From positions 1 through 49,378 of the forward strand of contig JAIPJQ010000005.1 of NCBI GenBank assembly GCA_021734065.1: a stretch of 49,378 nt of DNA, read 5' to 3'. Shown one piece after another: positions 28,518 through 36,249 of the stretch. Each line of letters opens with the position of its first letter. The first letter of the stretch is position 1. The translations under genes were made by a program, and so were the position numbers. This DNA comes from Fidelibacterota bacterium (GTDB lineage Bacteria > Fidelibacterota > UBA8477). The notes beneath the pieces are model-generated. The model searched no databases, was not told the origin of the DNA, and was given only the letters and a program-made list of their open reading frames with translations.

Positions 28518-30676
28518 TCCACCGCTTGCTGTTCCTTTTCCTAATCCTCACCATGGCACTCCGTGCTGAGTTTCCCTGGCCATTGGCACCCATGGATGAA
28601 CAGCACCGGGTTTCTGCTACTTTTGATGAATGCCGTGAAAATCGGGACCATTTTCATAGCGGCACTGATATTCCACTGGCGCAGGGCGGAGCCGTATTGT
28701 CCATCGAGTCCGGACAGGTCACCGGTTTCGACCCCAACGGGATCAACGCCTGGATACGAGTCGGCCGCTATGCCTATGTTCACGTCACACCCAATCCGGC
28801 CCTCAGCGTGGGAAATTATGTGAATCAGGGCGATGTGGTAGGCTGGACCAATGACCAAAACCATATTCATCTTAACGACGGCGGTGGCGCCAGCGGGTAT
28901 AGCTACGCAAATTCACTGCGTACCAATGGCATCGCGCCATTTGAAGATCCCTACCATCCCCGGTCGCCCATTATATCTTTTCGCCAGGATGGTACCGATA
29001 CACGCTTTACGGGAAGTGAAATCTCAGGTCGTGTGGACATCTGGGCGCAGGCTTCGGACACGACGGATACCTGGTCAAGCATTGATATGAATAATGGTGT
29101 TTATAAAATTGGTTGGGCTTTGTACAGCAGCGATACCAGCGCCGTTTTGGAGGGACCCTATTTTCATTTTCAGGCGGATAACCTGTATAACTCCAACTAT
29201 ATCAACAATCTCTACGCCCCGGGCAGCAGTACCAGCACCTACATCCACATTCTCACCAACAGCATTTACGCCAACGGCTCTCTGGATTGTGATGGATACG
29301 ATCCCGGTGAGTATGTGGTTGCAGTTATGTCAGCAGACACACGCAACAACTGGGATACGACGTATGTATCGGTGACCTTTACCGATGAAGATTTGGTAGC
29401 GCCCGAACCGCCGGTTTTCCAGTTTGCAGGCTTGAACGATGCTGGTGAAATGACCTTGAAATGGGAACCGCCCACTGCCGCTGACCTGGCTGGCTACAAT
29501 CTCTACTATTCCTTTGATGGGAATAACTGGACCAACAATCTGGGACCCGAAACACTCACCGCTGAAATGAGCAGTTATACCTTCTCCGGATTCCCTTCCA
29601 ACAGCTATATCCACCTAAAATTGACGGCTGTGGACGCGGCGCCAATCCCAAACGAAAGTGACTTTTCCGATACCTACGGTGTGAAAATGAATCTCACCGG
29701 TACCAATGTAATGGTTGTCGATGGATTTGACCGGACGACCGGATCGTGGACTGCAGCATCGCACCATTTCAACACCATTTTTGGAAAAGCCATCAGTGAC
29801 GCCATCCCGGATGTAAATATTGCCGCCGCATCCAATGAATGGATCCTGGCCGGGCAGGCTTTGGAGGATTGTGACGCGGTAATGTGGTTTGTGGGGGACG
29901 AGAGTCGGGATGACGAAACATTTTCTGTCGCCGAGCAGACCATCATTCAGAATTATCTCACCGGTGGCGGGAATTTGTTTCTTTCCGGTTCTGAAATTGG
30001 TTATGACCTCTCCGCTGGTGATGCCACAGACCAGGCATTCTTCTCACAATGGCTGGGATTGAATTATACCGGAGATGCCTCAGGAAATTACAGCCTGACG
30101 GGCTTATCATTGTTTGACGGTTTCTCAGCAACCTATGGCAGCCAACCCTACGAAGATGACTGGCCGGATTATTTCACCACCGCTGGGACCGGCCAGGTAT
30201 ATATCGATTATGGGAATGGCTTTCATGCGGGGATTGGGAATGCCATCGTCAACGGCGAACTGACGGGAAAAGTTTTAACTGTTGGATTTGCCTGGGAAAC
30301 CATGGCACACGCCGCGACACGCACAGATTTCATGACGAGATTATTTGATTATTTCGATACACCGGTGGGCATTGCCGGGGATGAGAATGCCGCCACCGCT
30401 GCTGAATATTCCCTTTCTCCCACATATCCTAATCCGGGCAATGCTCAGGTAGCAGTGGATATTTCCACGCCAAATGCGGGCCGATTCAATCTGGAAATCT
30501 TTGATATTTCCGGTCGTTTGATCTGGGAACAGGGGTATGATCTGACCAGAGGACGGCACCAGATTAGCTGGCAGACCCGGAATGAACATGGGGCAGAGGT
30601 CAGCAGCGGGATTTACCTCATGAAAATCCAGGGAATGAATCAGAACTGGTTTCGAAAGGTAACCCTTATTAAATAG
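28514..30676 (+). CDS. Secreted M23-like metallopeptidase domain with FN3 and T9SS sorting domain
   Basis: A 720-aa secreted protein with a signal peptide of about residues 1-18. Residues about 25-130 look like a LytM/M23 domain: HFHSGTD gives the HxxxD pair (H48, D52), followed by GGAVLSIESGQV, YVHV (H90) and NHIHLN (H117, H119). All zinc and catalytic positions of the family appear present, so cleavage of peptidoglycan or another glycine-rich peptide is possible. An FN3-like segment (about 295-390; GEMTLKWEPPTAADLAGYNL) and a region of unclear fold follow. The C-terminus is a T9SS domain (LSPTYPNPGNAQVAV, GIYLMKI) ending VTLIK. I chose the ATG at 28514 because it overlaps the upstream stop and has GGAGGTGGGG before it; the longer frame from 28496 adds six residues. 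The M23/T9SS combination is noted in the findings. Confidence 0.75.
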   Translation: MIHRLLFLFLILTMALRAEFPWPLAPMDEQHRVSATFDECRENRDHFHSGTDIPLAQGGAVLSIESGQVTGFDPNGINAWIRVGRYAYVHVTPNPALSVGNYVNQGDVVGWTNDQNHIHLNDGGGASGYSYANSLRTNGIAPFEDPYHPRSPIISFRQDGTDTRFTGSEISGRVDIWAQASDTTDTWSSIDMNNGVYKIGWALYSSDTSAVLEGPYFHFQADNLYNSNYINNLYAPGSSTSTYIHILTNSIYANGSLDCDGYDPGEYVVAVMSADTRNNWDTTYVSVTFTDEDLVAPEPPVFQFAGLNDAGEMTLKWEPPTAADLAGYNLYYSFDGNNWTNNLGPETLTAEMSSYTFSGFPSNSYIHLKLTAVDAAPIPNESDFSDTYGVKMNLTGTNVMVVDGFDRTTGSWTAASHHFNTIFGKAISDAIPDVNIAAASNEWILAGQALEDCDAVMWFVGDESRDDETFSVAEQTIIQNYLTGGGNLFLSGSEIGYDLSAGDATDQAFFSQWLGLNYTGDASGNYSLTGLSLFDGFSATYGSQPYEDDWPDYFTTAGTGQVYIDYGNGFHAGIGNAIVNGELTGKVLTVGFAWETMAHAATRTDFMTRLFDYFDTPVGIAGDENAATAAEYSLSPTYPNPGNAQVAVDISTPNAGRFNLEIFDISGRLIWEQGYDLTRGRHQISWQTRNEHGAEVSSGIYLMKIQGMNQNWFRKVTLIK

Positions 30677-30681
30677 ACCGT

Positions 30682-31872
30682 ATGGCGCAATATTTCAATC
30701 GGTGGATGTTCCTGATTTTGGCTTTGCTTGGTTCTTTAAGAGCAGAGGATATCCTGCAACTGACCGCCAGATTGGAATTTACAGACCCGGTTATCTCTGT
30801 CCATTTTCGGTCAAGTCATGCGCCATCCAGAGTTTGGATTGTGCAACAGGAACAGGCGGTCCAAGTCTTGAACAGCCAGGGGCGCCAGGAAGCAACGATC
30901 GCTGCCACGGCGGAGGATGTGGTGATTGTATCGCCCTCCCGCCGTTACTTCGCGATTGTAGCCCTTTTACCCGACCAGACCGCCAGCGCCGCCGGTCGTT
31001 TGCTTTCGGTGCGTGTTTTCCACCACACCGGTACATCGCTGTATCATAGCGCGTCCCCATTCAATTCCGTTTTTAATCGTCCCCAAATTCTCCTTACCGA
31101 TGATGGCTCTCTGGTATTTACCGATCAGTATGAAACGACTATCCGGGAGATTTATGACGGAACGACCCTGAACGAAATTGAGTTGAGCCGCTTTTTCCCG
31201 AATTGGGAAACAGAAAATGATACCTGGTTAAATGCCGTCACGCCGGACCGCGGATATTATGTGGTTTCTTCAATCATGGATTCCATGACTCAACAACCCG
31301 TGGTTCAGGTTGCCATTCTCAGTAATCGGCTGAATCTGTTGTCCCATTATCAAATTCCCGGCCAGGTTCTCCGATTATTTCCTGTGACGGGGCAGGGGAA
31401 GGCGTATTTGGGATTTAATAAGAACGAGCTGACCCAACTTGCCCTCCTGGGGCGCGATAGCGTTATCACCCTGAGCGCCACCGTACCGCAGGAAATATTG
31501 CCTGCGGGTGATCCGGGACGAGCTTTGTTCATATCGCTCAAAGGTCTTCAAATATTGAATTGGAACGATGGGATGTTAGAGACCGGGTATATTCCACAGG
31601 AAATGGATAAGGTCATTTCAGCCGCCTTCTTACCAGGCGTGGAAGGCTACCTGATTCTGTATGGCCGACAGCGATTGCGTGATGATGAAATGTATTACGA
31701 TAACCTGCGATTGAATCTGGTGAATAAAGTGGGTGATTTGTGGTACGCGCAGCAATTGGATGGTCAAATGCGGTATGCACCGGGTATTACCATCATTGAT
31801 GAACAAACTGTCGCACTGAAAACGGATTATCAGATCAAAATTTACCATGTACCCATTCAATTGAATAAATAA
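30682..31872 (+). CDS. Secreted protein of unknown function, propeller-like
   Basis: A 396-aa protein with a signal peptide (WMFLILALLGSLRAED, cleavage after RA-E). No family is recognised with certainty. Repeated strand-rich units such as RVWIVQQEQAVQVL, SPSRRYFAIVALLP, LLTDDGSLVFTDQY and VEGYLILYGRQRL suggest a beta-propeller. No lipobox or sorting domain is seen. It begins 5 bases after the stop of the M23-like gene and is followed 26 bases later by the TolB-like lipoprotein gene, so it is part of the same operon. It may be distantly related to the 27.3 kb protein. Confidence 0.7.
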   Translation: MAQYFNRWMFLILALLGSLRAEDILQLTARLEFTDPVISVHFRSSHAPSRVWIVQQEQAVQVLNSQGRQEATIAATAEDVVIVSPSRRYFAIVALLPDQTASAAGRLLSVRVFHHTGTSLYHSASPFNSVFNRPQILLTDDGSLVFTDQYETTIREIYDGTTLNEIELSRFFPNWETENDTWLNAVTPDRGYYVVSSIMDSMTQQPVVQVAILSNRLNLLSHYQIPGQVLRLFPVTGQGKAYLGFNKNELTQLALLGRDSVITLSATVPQEILPAGDPGRALFISLKGLQILNWNDGMLETGYIPQEMDKVISAAFLPGVEGYLILYGRQRLRDDEMYYDNLRLNLVNKVGDLWYAQQLDGQMRYAPGITIIDEQTVALKTDYQIKIYHVPIQLNK

Positions 31873-31898
31873 TAGGGAACAGCAAAAGAGGACGATAC

Positions 31899-32960
31899 AT
31901 GACTCGAATATTCCATATGATTTTAATGCTCACCGCGACGATTCTGGTGGTTGGGTGTGGAGAAAAAATTGATTCTCTCAATGGTACTCCCCAAAAAATG
32001 CACAATGTTCAACAATTGACCTTCGAAGGTGACAACGGTGAAGCCTACTGGTCACCGGACGGACAAAAGATCATTTTTCAAAGCAAACGGGACGGTCGCG
32101 GATGTGACCAGATTTATACCATGAATGCGGATGGCTCGGACCAGCACATGGTGAGTAATGGTCTGGGTGCCTGCACGTGTGCCTATTTTACTAGCGACAT
32201 GAGTCGGATCATCTTTGCCTCCACTTTTGGTGTTGTTGACAGCTGCCCGCCCCGACCACCGTCCCGTCCAGGCAAATACATCTGGCCGCAGTTCCCCTAC
32301 GAGATTTATTCCGCCAATCCGGATGGCTCCGACCTGCGAAAAATTCGTGAAAACCCGGGATATGATGCCGAACCAACGGTCTGCTTTGCCACTAACCGGG
32401 TGATCTTTACGTCCCGGGTTGATAATGACCTGGAGTTGTTCGCCATGAATGCGGATGGATCGGATGTTCAACGGATAACGCACCGCCTGGGGTATGATGG
32501 TGGCGCTTATTTTTCCCCGGACGGGAAGGAAATCGTCTGGCGCGCCTGGTACCCGGAGGATCACGCTGATTCCCTGCGGTGGATCAACAATATGAAAGCA
32601 AGCCTGGTAGAGGCCGTTCCACTGGATGTGTATGTGATGAATGCAGATGGAACCAACATTCGGCGACTGACCCAAAATGGTGCCACCAACTGGGCGCCTT
32701 CCTGGCATCCCGATGGTGAGCATATCATCTTTTCCTCCAACATGGATGACTGGCGCCGTGAATATGGCGCCTATGGACATAATTTTGAATTGTATTACAT
32801 CCATAAAAATGGCTCCGGGCTCACACGACTCACCTATAACACTACCTTTGATAGTTTCCCCATGTTCTCACCCGATGGTAAAAAGGTTGCTTTCGCGACA
32901 AACCGAGACGCGCAAAATCCTCGGGCTACTCATGTCTATGTTGCTGACTGGGTTGATTAA
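31899..32960 (+). CDS. TolB-like (PD40 repeat) lipoprotein
   Basis: A 353-aa lipoprotein. Residues 1-20 are a signal with lipobox VVGC at C20. At least four PD40/TolB-type blades follow, each with a [YF]-x-P-D-G strand motif: EAYWSPDGQKIIFQS, AYFSPDGKEIVWRA, PSWHPDGEHIIFSSN and PMFSPDGKKVAFATN. Each pairs with a NADGSD/NADGTN turn. It resembles the propeller half of TolB without the N-terminal domain. AGAGGA lies upstream of the ATG. In the family these propellers bind outer-membrane or peptidoglycan partners; the specific partner is unknown. It follows two propeller-like genes in the same direction. Confidence 0.85.
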   Translation: MTRIFHMILMLTATILVVGCGEKIDSLNGTPQKMHNVQQLTFEGDNGEAYWSPDGQKIIFQSKRDGRGCDQIYTMNADGSDQHMVSNGLGACTCAYFTSDMSRIIFASTFGVVDSCPPRPPSRPGKYIWPQFPYEIYSANPDGSDLRKIRENPGYDAEPTVCFATNRVIFTSRVDNDLELFAMNADGSDVQRITHRLGYDGGAYFSPDGKEIVWRAWYPEDHADSLRWINNMKASLVEAVPLDVYVMNADGTNIRRLTQNGATNWAPSWHPDGEHIIFSSNMDDWRREYGAYGHNFELYYIHKNGSGLTRLTYNTTFDSFPMFSPDGKKVAFATNRDAQNPRATHVYVADWVD

Positions 32961-32981
32961 TACCATAAACGGGGCGTTAGA

Positions 32982-33170
32982 TTGCTGAATAAATTTCTGC
33001 ACCTGTACTTGCCTTATGGTGCCATTGACCTGTTCCTGGCTGTTGCCATCGTATCAGAGATTATCCTTATGAATTACCAGCTGCTGTGGGCAAATCTCCC
33101 GGTACTCATGCTGGGATTATGGTCATTTTCCAGAAAATTGAGCGAGATACAGGATGTTTCTGATAACTGA
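32982..33170 (+). CDS. Small two-helix membrane protein
   Basis: A 62-aa ORF starting with TTG. Two hydrophobic stretches (about 13-28 and 33-48) and a charged C-terminus suggest a small two-span membrane protein. No family is recognised. It overlaps the start of the next gene by 17 bases. The weak upstream site and TTG start lower confidence. Confidence 0.45.
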   Translation: MLNKFLHLYLPYGAIDLFLAVAIVSEIILMNYQLLWANLPVLMLGLWSFSRKLSEIQDVSDN

Positions 33171-33783
33171 ACTGGTCATGGTTGTGGTTACGGGGATTCT
33201 TCTCATCCATGCTGTGGAGGAAAATTCTCTGGAATTTGCCCTCTATTTCTGGCTTGGTGGTGCCTGGTTCAGTTTGTTACGCGAATTGCTCGTCGCCAAT
33301 TATTCGCATCTTTACGCCTATGGCGGATTTACCATCTGGCTATTCAAGGTGCCCGTAATCTATCTGGTATTCTGGACGAATTTCGCCTATGTGGCGTTCC
33401 GCTGGAGTGAGAATGCGTTGGAGGAGAACTTCTTTGCCCGGAAGCCTGGACAAAACTTCTATCCACTCGTGTTTTTAATTCTGGTGGTACTGGGCATCAT
33501 GGTGGAAGGCTATGGCAGCCAATTCCAGATGATCCGCTGGCAATTCGAGACGCCTCTTAGACTCTGGGGCGGGGTACCGGTGGTGATTTCCTTCAGTTAT
33601 GGAATAATGGGCGTCATATATGTGGCTGCATTTCGGGAAATATGGACCACCATATCAGATCCGCTCAAACGAGTGTATCACCTCATCGCCTGGGCACCGT
33701 TGTTGGTTCTGATTCACATGGGGGCGTTATTCATTATCAAAGTCAGTATTGACATTTTTTCAGGCCAGTTGAAACTTTATTGA
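33154..33783 (+). CDS. Six-helix membrane protein of unknown function
   Basis: A 209-aa integral membrane protein with about six hydrophobic helices and little else. I do not firmly recognise a family. FKVPVIYLVFWTNFAYVAF and GGVPVVISFSYG recall the CruF/DUF422 carotenoid-biosynthesis membrane fold, but this is a weak impression and no diagnostic motif is complete. It overlaps the 62-aa ORF upstream and its stop codon overlaps the -35 element of the tRNA promoter. It is the last gene of the 27.3-33.8 kb operon. Confidence 0.7.
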   Translation: MFLITELVMVVVTGILLIHAVEENSLEFALYFWLGGAWFSLLRELLVANYSHLYAYGGFTIWLFKVPVIYLVFWTNFAYVAFRWSENALEENFFARKPGQNFYPLVFLILVVLGIMVEGYGSQFQMIRWQFETPLRLWGGVPVVISFSYGIMGVIYVAAFREIWTTISDPLKRVYHLIAWAPLLVLIHMGALFIIKVSIDIFSGQLKLY

Positions 33784-33808
33784 CAAAGGTCATCCTCCCG
33801 TTTACTTT
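33780..33808 (+). promoter_or_regulatory. Promoter of tRNA-Leu
   Basis: TTGACA at 33780-33785 and TACTTT at 33803-33808 are 17 bases apart. The -35 overlaps the stop codon of the upstream membrane-protein gene. Transcription would begin near 33815, ten bases before the tRNA. Confidence 0.75.
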
Positions 33809-33824
33809 TGCCCGCTTTTTGGCA

Positions 33825-33912
33825 GCCCAGGTGGTGGAATTGGTAGACACGCTAGGTTCAGGGTCTAGTGCCGATTACTGGTGTGCGAGTTCGACTCTCG
33901 CCCTGGGCACCA
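33825..33912 (+). tRNA. tRNA-Leu (anticodon CAG)
   Basis: GCCCAGG at 33825-33831 pairs perfectly with CCTGGGC at 33902-33908, followed by genomically encoded ACCA. The D arm (TGGTGGAATTGGTAGACAC), the anticodon stem CTAGG/TCTAG around loop TTCAGGG, a long variable arm and the T arm with GTTCGA are all present. The CAG anticodon with a long variable arm identifies leucine. It reads CTG codons. Confidence 0.95.
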
Positions 33913-33919
33913 AAATACG

Positions 33920-33954
33920 AAAAGCCTCTAATTACTTGGTAATCAGGGGCTTTT
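33920..33954 (+). terminator. Rho-independent terminator after tRNA-Leu
   Basis: AAAAGCCTCTAATTAC pairs with GTAATCAGGGGCTTTT across a three-base TTG loop, 16 positions with one mismatch and one wobble. It lies seven bases after the tRNA and ends in a short T-run. Confidence 0.8.
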
Positions 33955-34065
33955 CAATTTCTATTAAACCAAAGAATACATTCACATGCTTATATTCACA
34001 CATTCGTGTGCATTCCAATCGTGGGATAGGTGAAATTTATTGGCTCACCATTCAGGGATTGTAAA

Positions 34066-34093
34066 TTGACACACGATGACAAAGCAATACAAC
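34066..34093 (+). promoter_or_regulatory. Candidate promoter upstream of the VOC gene
   Basis: TTGACA at 34066-34071 and TACAAC at 34088-34093 have a 16-base spacer. The start would fall near 34100, with a short leader before ATG 34116. The -10 matches at four of six positions. Confidence 0.4.
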
Positions 34094-34115
34094 TGAAATC
34101 CGAAATGGGGTGATT

Positions 34116-34484
34116 ATGGGGCGTGTCATTCATTTTGATCTGGAAGCGCAGGATCCGGATCGAGCCATGCGATTTTATCAGGAAGTCTTTCAGTGGCAAT
34201 TTAGTAAGTGGGATGGACCGTTGGAGTATTGGCTGATTAAAACCGGTGCTGATGAGGAGCCGGGCATTGATGGTGGTCTGACCAGGACAGAAGGGGACAA
34301 ACCGGAAACCACCAATACCATTGCTGTGGAGAATCTTGATTTAGTGCTGGAACGATTACGTCAATCAGGTGGAAAAATTATTCGTGAAAAGGGGGCTATT
34401 CCCGCAGTCGGATGGATTGCTTATTGCACCGATACGGAGGGTAATTATTTCGGTGTGATTGAGAATGATGGAGAGGCGAGGTGA
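34116..34484 (+). CDS. VOC-superfamily (glyoxalase/bleomycin-resistance-like) protein
   Basis: A 122-aa single-module VOC protein. It opens with GRVIHFDLEAQDPDRAMRFY, the typical first strand-helix with a His metal-ligand position. The second half has NTIAVENLDLVLERLRQSGG and closes with TDTEGNYFGVIE, where the final acidic residue is the usual second ligand. Reaction and substrate are not deducible; the family includes isomerases, lyases and binding proteins. I prefer ATG 34116, preceded by GGGGTG, over GTG 34110. It overlaps the next gene by four bases (GTGA), so the two are probably coupled. Confidence 0.85.
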   Translation: MGRVIHFDLEAQDPDRAMRFYQEVFQWQFSKWDGPLEYWLIKTGADEEPGIDGGLTRTEGDKPETTNTIAVENLDLVLERLRQSGGKIIREKGAIPAVGWIAYCTDTEGNYFGVIENDGEAR

Positions 34485-34789
34485 GCGGCATGCAAAAACA
34501 AACCTTTATTTATCAGCTAAAACTCACGGATCCATCCAAAGCGGAAACGCTTACCGAAGACGAAAAATGCATTGTGAGTGACCATTTCGAATATCTGAAG
34601 AATCTCCTGGACAAGGAGTTGTTGATTCTGGCCGGGCGCACAGAAGGTGCGGAGTTCGGGATTGTCATTTTCGAAGCAGAAAGTGGGTCCCGCGCCCGTG
34701 AAATCATGGAAAATGACCCGGTGATAAAAAATGGGCTGATGATCGGTGAAATTTATCCCTATCGGCTGGCACTGTGGCGTCGCCATTGA
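34481..34789 (+). CDS. YCII-related domain protein
   Basis: A 102-aa protein matching the YCII fold: DHFEYLKNLLDKELLILAGR with the conserved His, then IVIFEAESGSRAREIMENDP with the Asp, and a closing strand. Related proteins are small dimeric alpha-beta barrels of mostly unknown function. The start is GTG 34481, overlapping the upstream stop, or ATG 34490 with AGGTG nearby. It pairs with the VOC gene. Confidence 0.8.
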   Translation: MSGMQKQTFIYQLKLTDPSKAETLTEDEKCIVSDHFEYLKNLLDKELLILAGRTEGAEFGIVIFEAESGSRAREIMENDPVIKNGLMIGEIYPYRLALWRRH

Positions 34790-34871
34790 TACATTTTGAT
34801 AGTGTTTGACAATGAATCATGACCTAATCTGCCAGTGAGACATTACGAATTTTATCACAGGAGGTATCCGC

Positions 34872-35060
34872 ATGGCAAAACCGTATAAATTTGAATTTGA
34901 CGAAGATGAATTGATGGAACTGAAACAGCTGCTGAAGAAGCTGGAGACCAAAGAACCACGCGTTGAAGTGAAGGTGAATGGCTATGTGCGCAGCTTTGCC
35001 AAAAACATGTTACGAGCCATTCAGGAGCAGGAAGATTTTTACAAGTATGACCAATGGTAA
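34872..35060 (+). CDS. Small acidic/charged protein of unknown function
   Basis: A 62-aa ORF with a strong AGGAGG seven bases before the ATG. It is rich in Glu, Lys and Leu, with DEDELMELKQLLKKLE early on, consistent with a short helix, then EVKVNGYVRSFAKNMLRA. No family is recognised. It overlaps the DUF523 gene by seven bases, supporting it as real and co-translated. Confidence 0.7.
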   Translation: MAKPYKFEFDEDELMELKQLLKKLETKEPRVEVKVNGYVRSFAKNMLRAIQEQEDFYKYDQW

Positions 35061-35497
35061 ACAATAATGTGATTCTGGTGTCAGCCTGTCTGCTGGGTGA
35101 AAAATGTCGCTATGACGGACAGGGCAATTATTCATCAGCGGTGGAGCGGGTATTGGAAGGGCAGATGGTTGTTTCGGTATGTCCGGAAGTGGCCGGCGGA
35201 TTAGGTGTGCCAAGAGCACCAGCGGAAATTGTGGATGACCGGGTCCTGCGGGAGGATGGAACGGACGTGACCGCTGAATATGAAGCCGGGGTAAAGGCAT
35301 GCATGGAAGTTGTGGAAAAATATTCCGTGATAAAAGCCATTCTGAAAGCCCGGAGTCCGGCCTGTGGGTGTGGACTTATTTACAATGGTCAATTCAATGG
35401 CACAATAATAACCGGCGATGGACTTTTAACACGCGCACTGAAGGCTCGGGGGATTGCATGTGAAACCGAAGAAACGGTTGGTAGAGAAGAGACATGA
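35054..35497 (+). CDS. DUF523 family protein
   Basis: A 147-aa protein of the DUF523 family: VSACLLGEKCRYDG near the N-terminus, VCPEVAGGLGVPR, and RSPACGCG in the second half. The conserved cysteines suggest a metal or iron-sulfur site, but function is not established. It overlaps the upstream small ORF and the sirtuin start (ATGA), pointing to a tightly coupled operon. Confidence 0.85.
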   Translation: MVNNNVILVSACLLGEKCRYDGQGNYSSAVERVLEGQMVVSVCPEVAGGLGVPRAPAEIVDDRVLREDGTDVTAEYEAGVKACMEVVEKYSVIKAILKARSPACGCGLIYNGQFNGTIITGDGLLTRALKARGIACETEETVGREET

Positions 35498-36249
35498 TGC
35501 TGTCTGAAACAGAAATTAAGCGTGCAGCAGTCCTCATTAAAGAATCACCCTACACCGTAGCCTTCACCGGCGCTGGCATTTCAGTAGAATCTGGCATCCC
35601 GCCCTTCCGTGGTGGGGATGGTCTGTGGAATAAATTTGATCCTTCGTTTCTGGAAATCGATTATTTTTACCAACAACCCCTGAAGTCATGGGAGTTGATA
35701 CGGAAAATATTCTATCAATACCTGGGGAAAGCCCGTCCCAATAAAGCCCATGATGTATTAGCGCGGATGGAAGCGCGGAAACTTATTCACGCCTTGATTA
35801 CCCAGAATATCGATAATCTCCACCAGCAGGCCGGCAATCAGGATGTGATTGAATTCCACGGTACCACCGGCAGGTTGATCTGCACCGCTTGCCACCAAAC
35901 AATCAACGATACTGCCCAAATAACAAAACTGATTGAGAACTTACCACCTGCCTGTCCTGAGTGCGGGGGACTGCTGAAACCGGATTTTGTTTTTTTCAGT
36001 GAAATGATCCCTGAAAGCGCACGGGAGCGTAGTTTCACCGCTGCACAAAAAGCGACTGTTTTCATGATTATTGGTACATCCGGAGATGTCTTTCCGGCTG
36101 CCATGCTCCCTCCCAGATCAAAACAGACCGGCGCTACGATCATTGAAATTAATACGGCACCGACATCCTATACTGACGCCACCACAGATATTTTCCTGGA
36201 AGGCAAAGCATCGGTGGTCATGGAAGCAATTGAAAAAGCGTTGGAATGA
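35494..36249 (+). CDS. Sir2-family NAD-dependent protein deacylase
   Basis: A 251-aa cytoplasmic sirtuin. It uses NAD+ to remove acyl groups from lysines. Visible motifs: GAGIS at 26-30 with IPPFRG, the NAD/active-site stretch [12 protein letters not shown] (103-114), catalytic H122 in EFHGT, and four zinc cysteines C130, C133, C154 and C157. [14 protein letters not shown] is the usual IGTS block. It lacks the Tyr-x-x-Arg motif of SIRT5/CobB-type desuccinylases ([11 protein letters not shown] instead), so it is more likely a deacetylase. Its start overlaps DUF523 and its stop overlaps the RNase HII fusion gene by ATGA. Acs at 1.6 kb is the classic substrate class in other bacteria. Confidence 0.92.
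   Translation: MMLSETEIKRAAVLIKESPYTVAFTGAGISVESGIPPFRGGDGLWNKFDPSFLEIDYFYQQPLKSWELIRKIFYQYLGKARPNKAHDVLARMEARKLIHALITQNIDNLHQQAGNQDVIEFHGTTGRLICTACHQTINDTAQITKLIENLPPACPECGGLLKPDFVFFSEMIPESARERSFTAAQKATVFMIIGTSGDVFPAAMLPPRSKQTGATIIEINTAPTSYTDATTDIFLEGKASVVMEAIEKALE

Noticed and set aside
32052-32804. A 250-aa minus-strand open frame
   Set aside because: It is antisense to the TolB-like lipoprotein gene, whose blades are clear, and it has no domain of its own.
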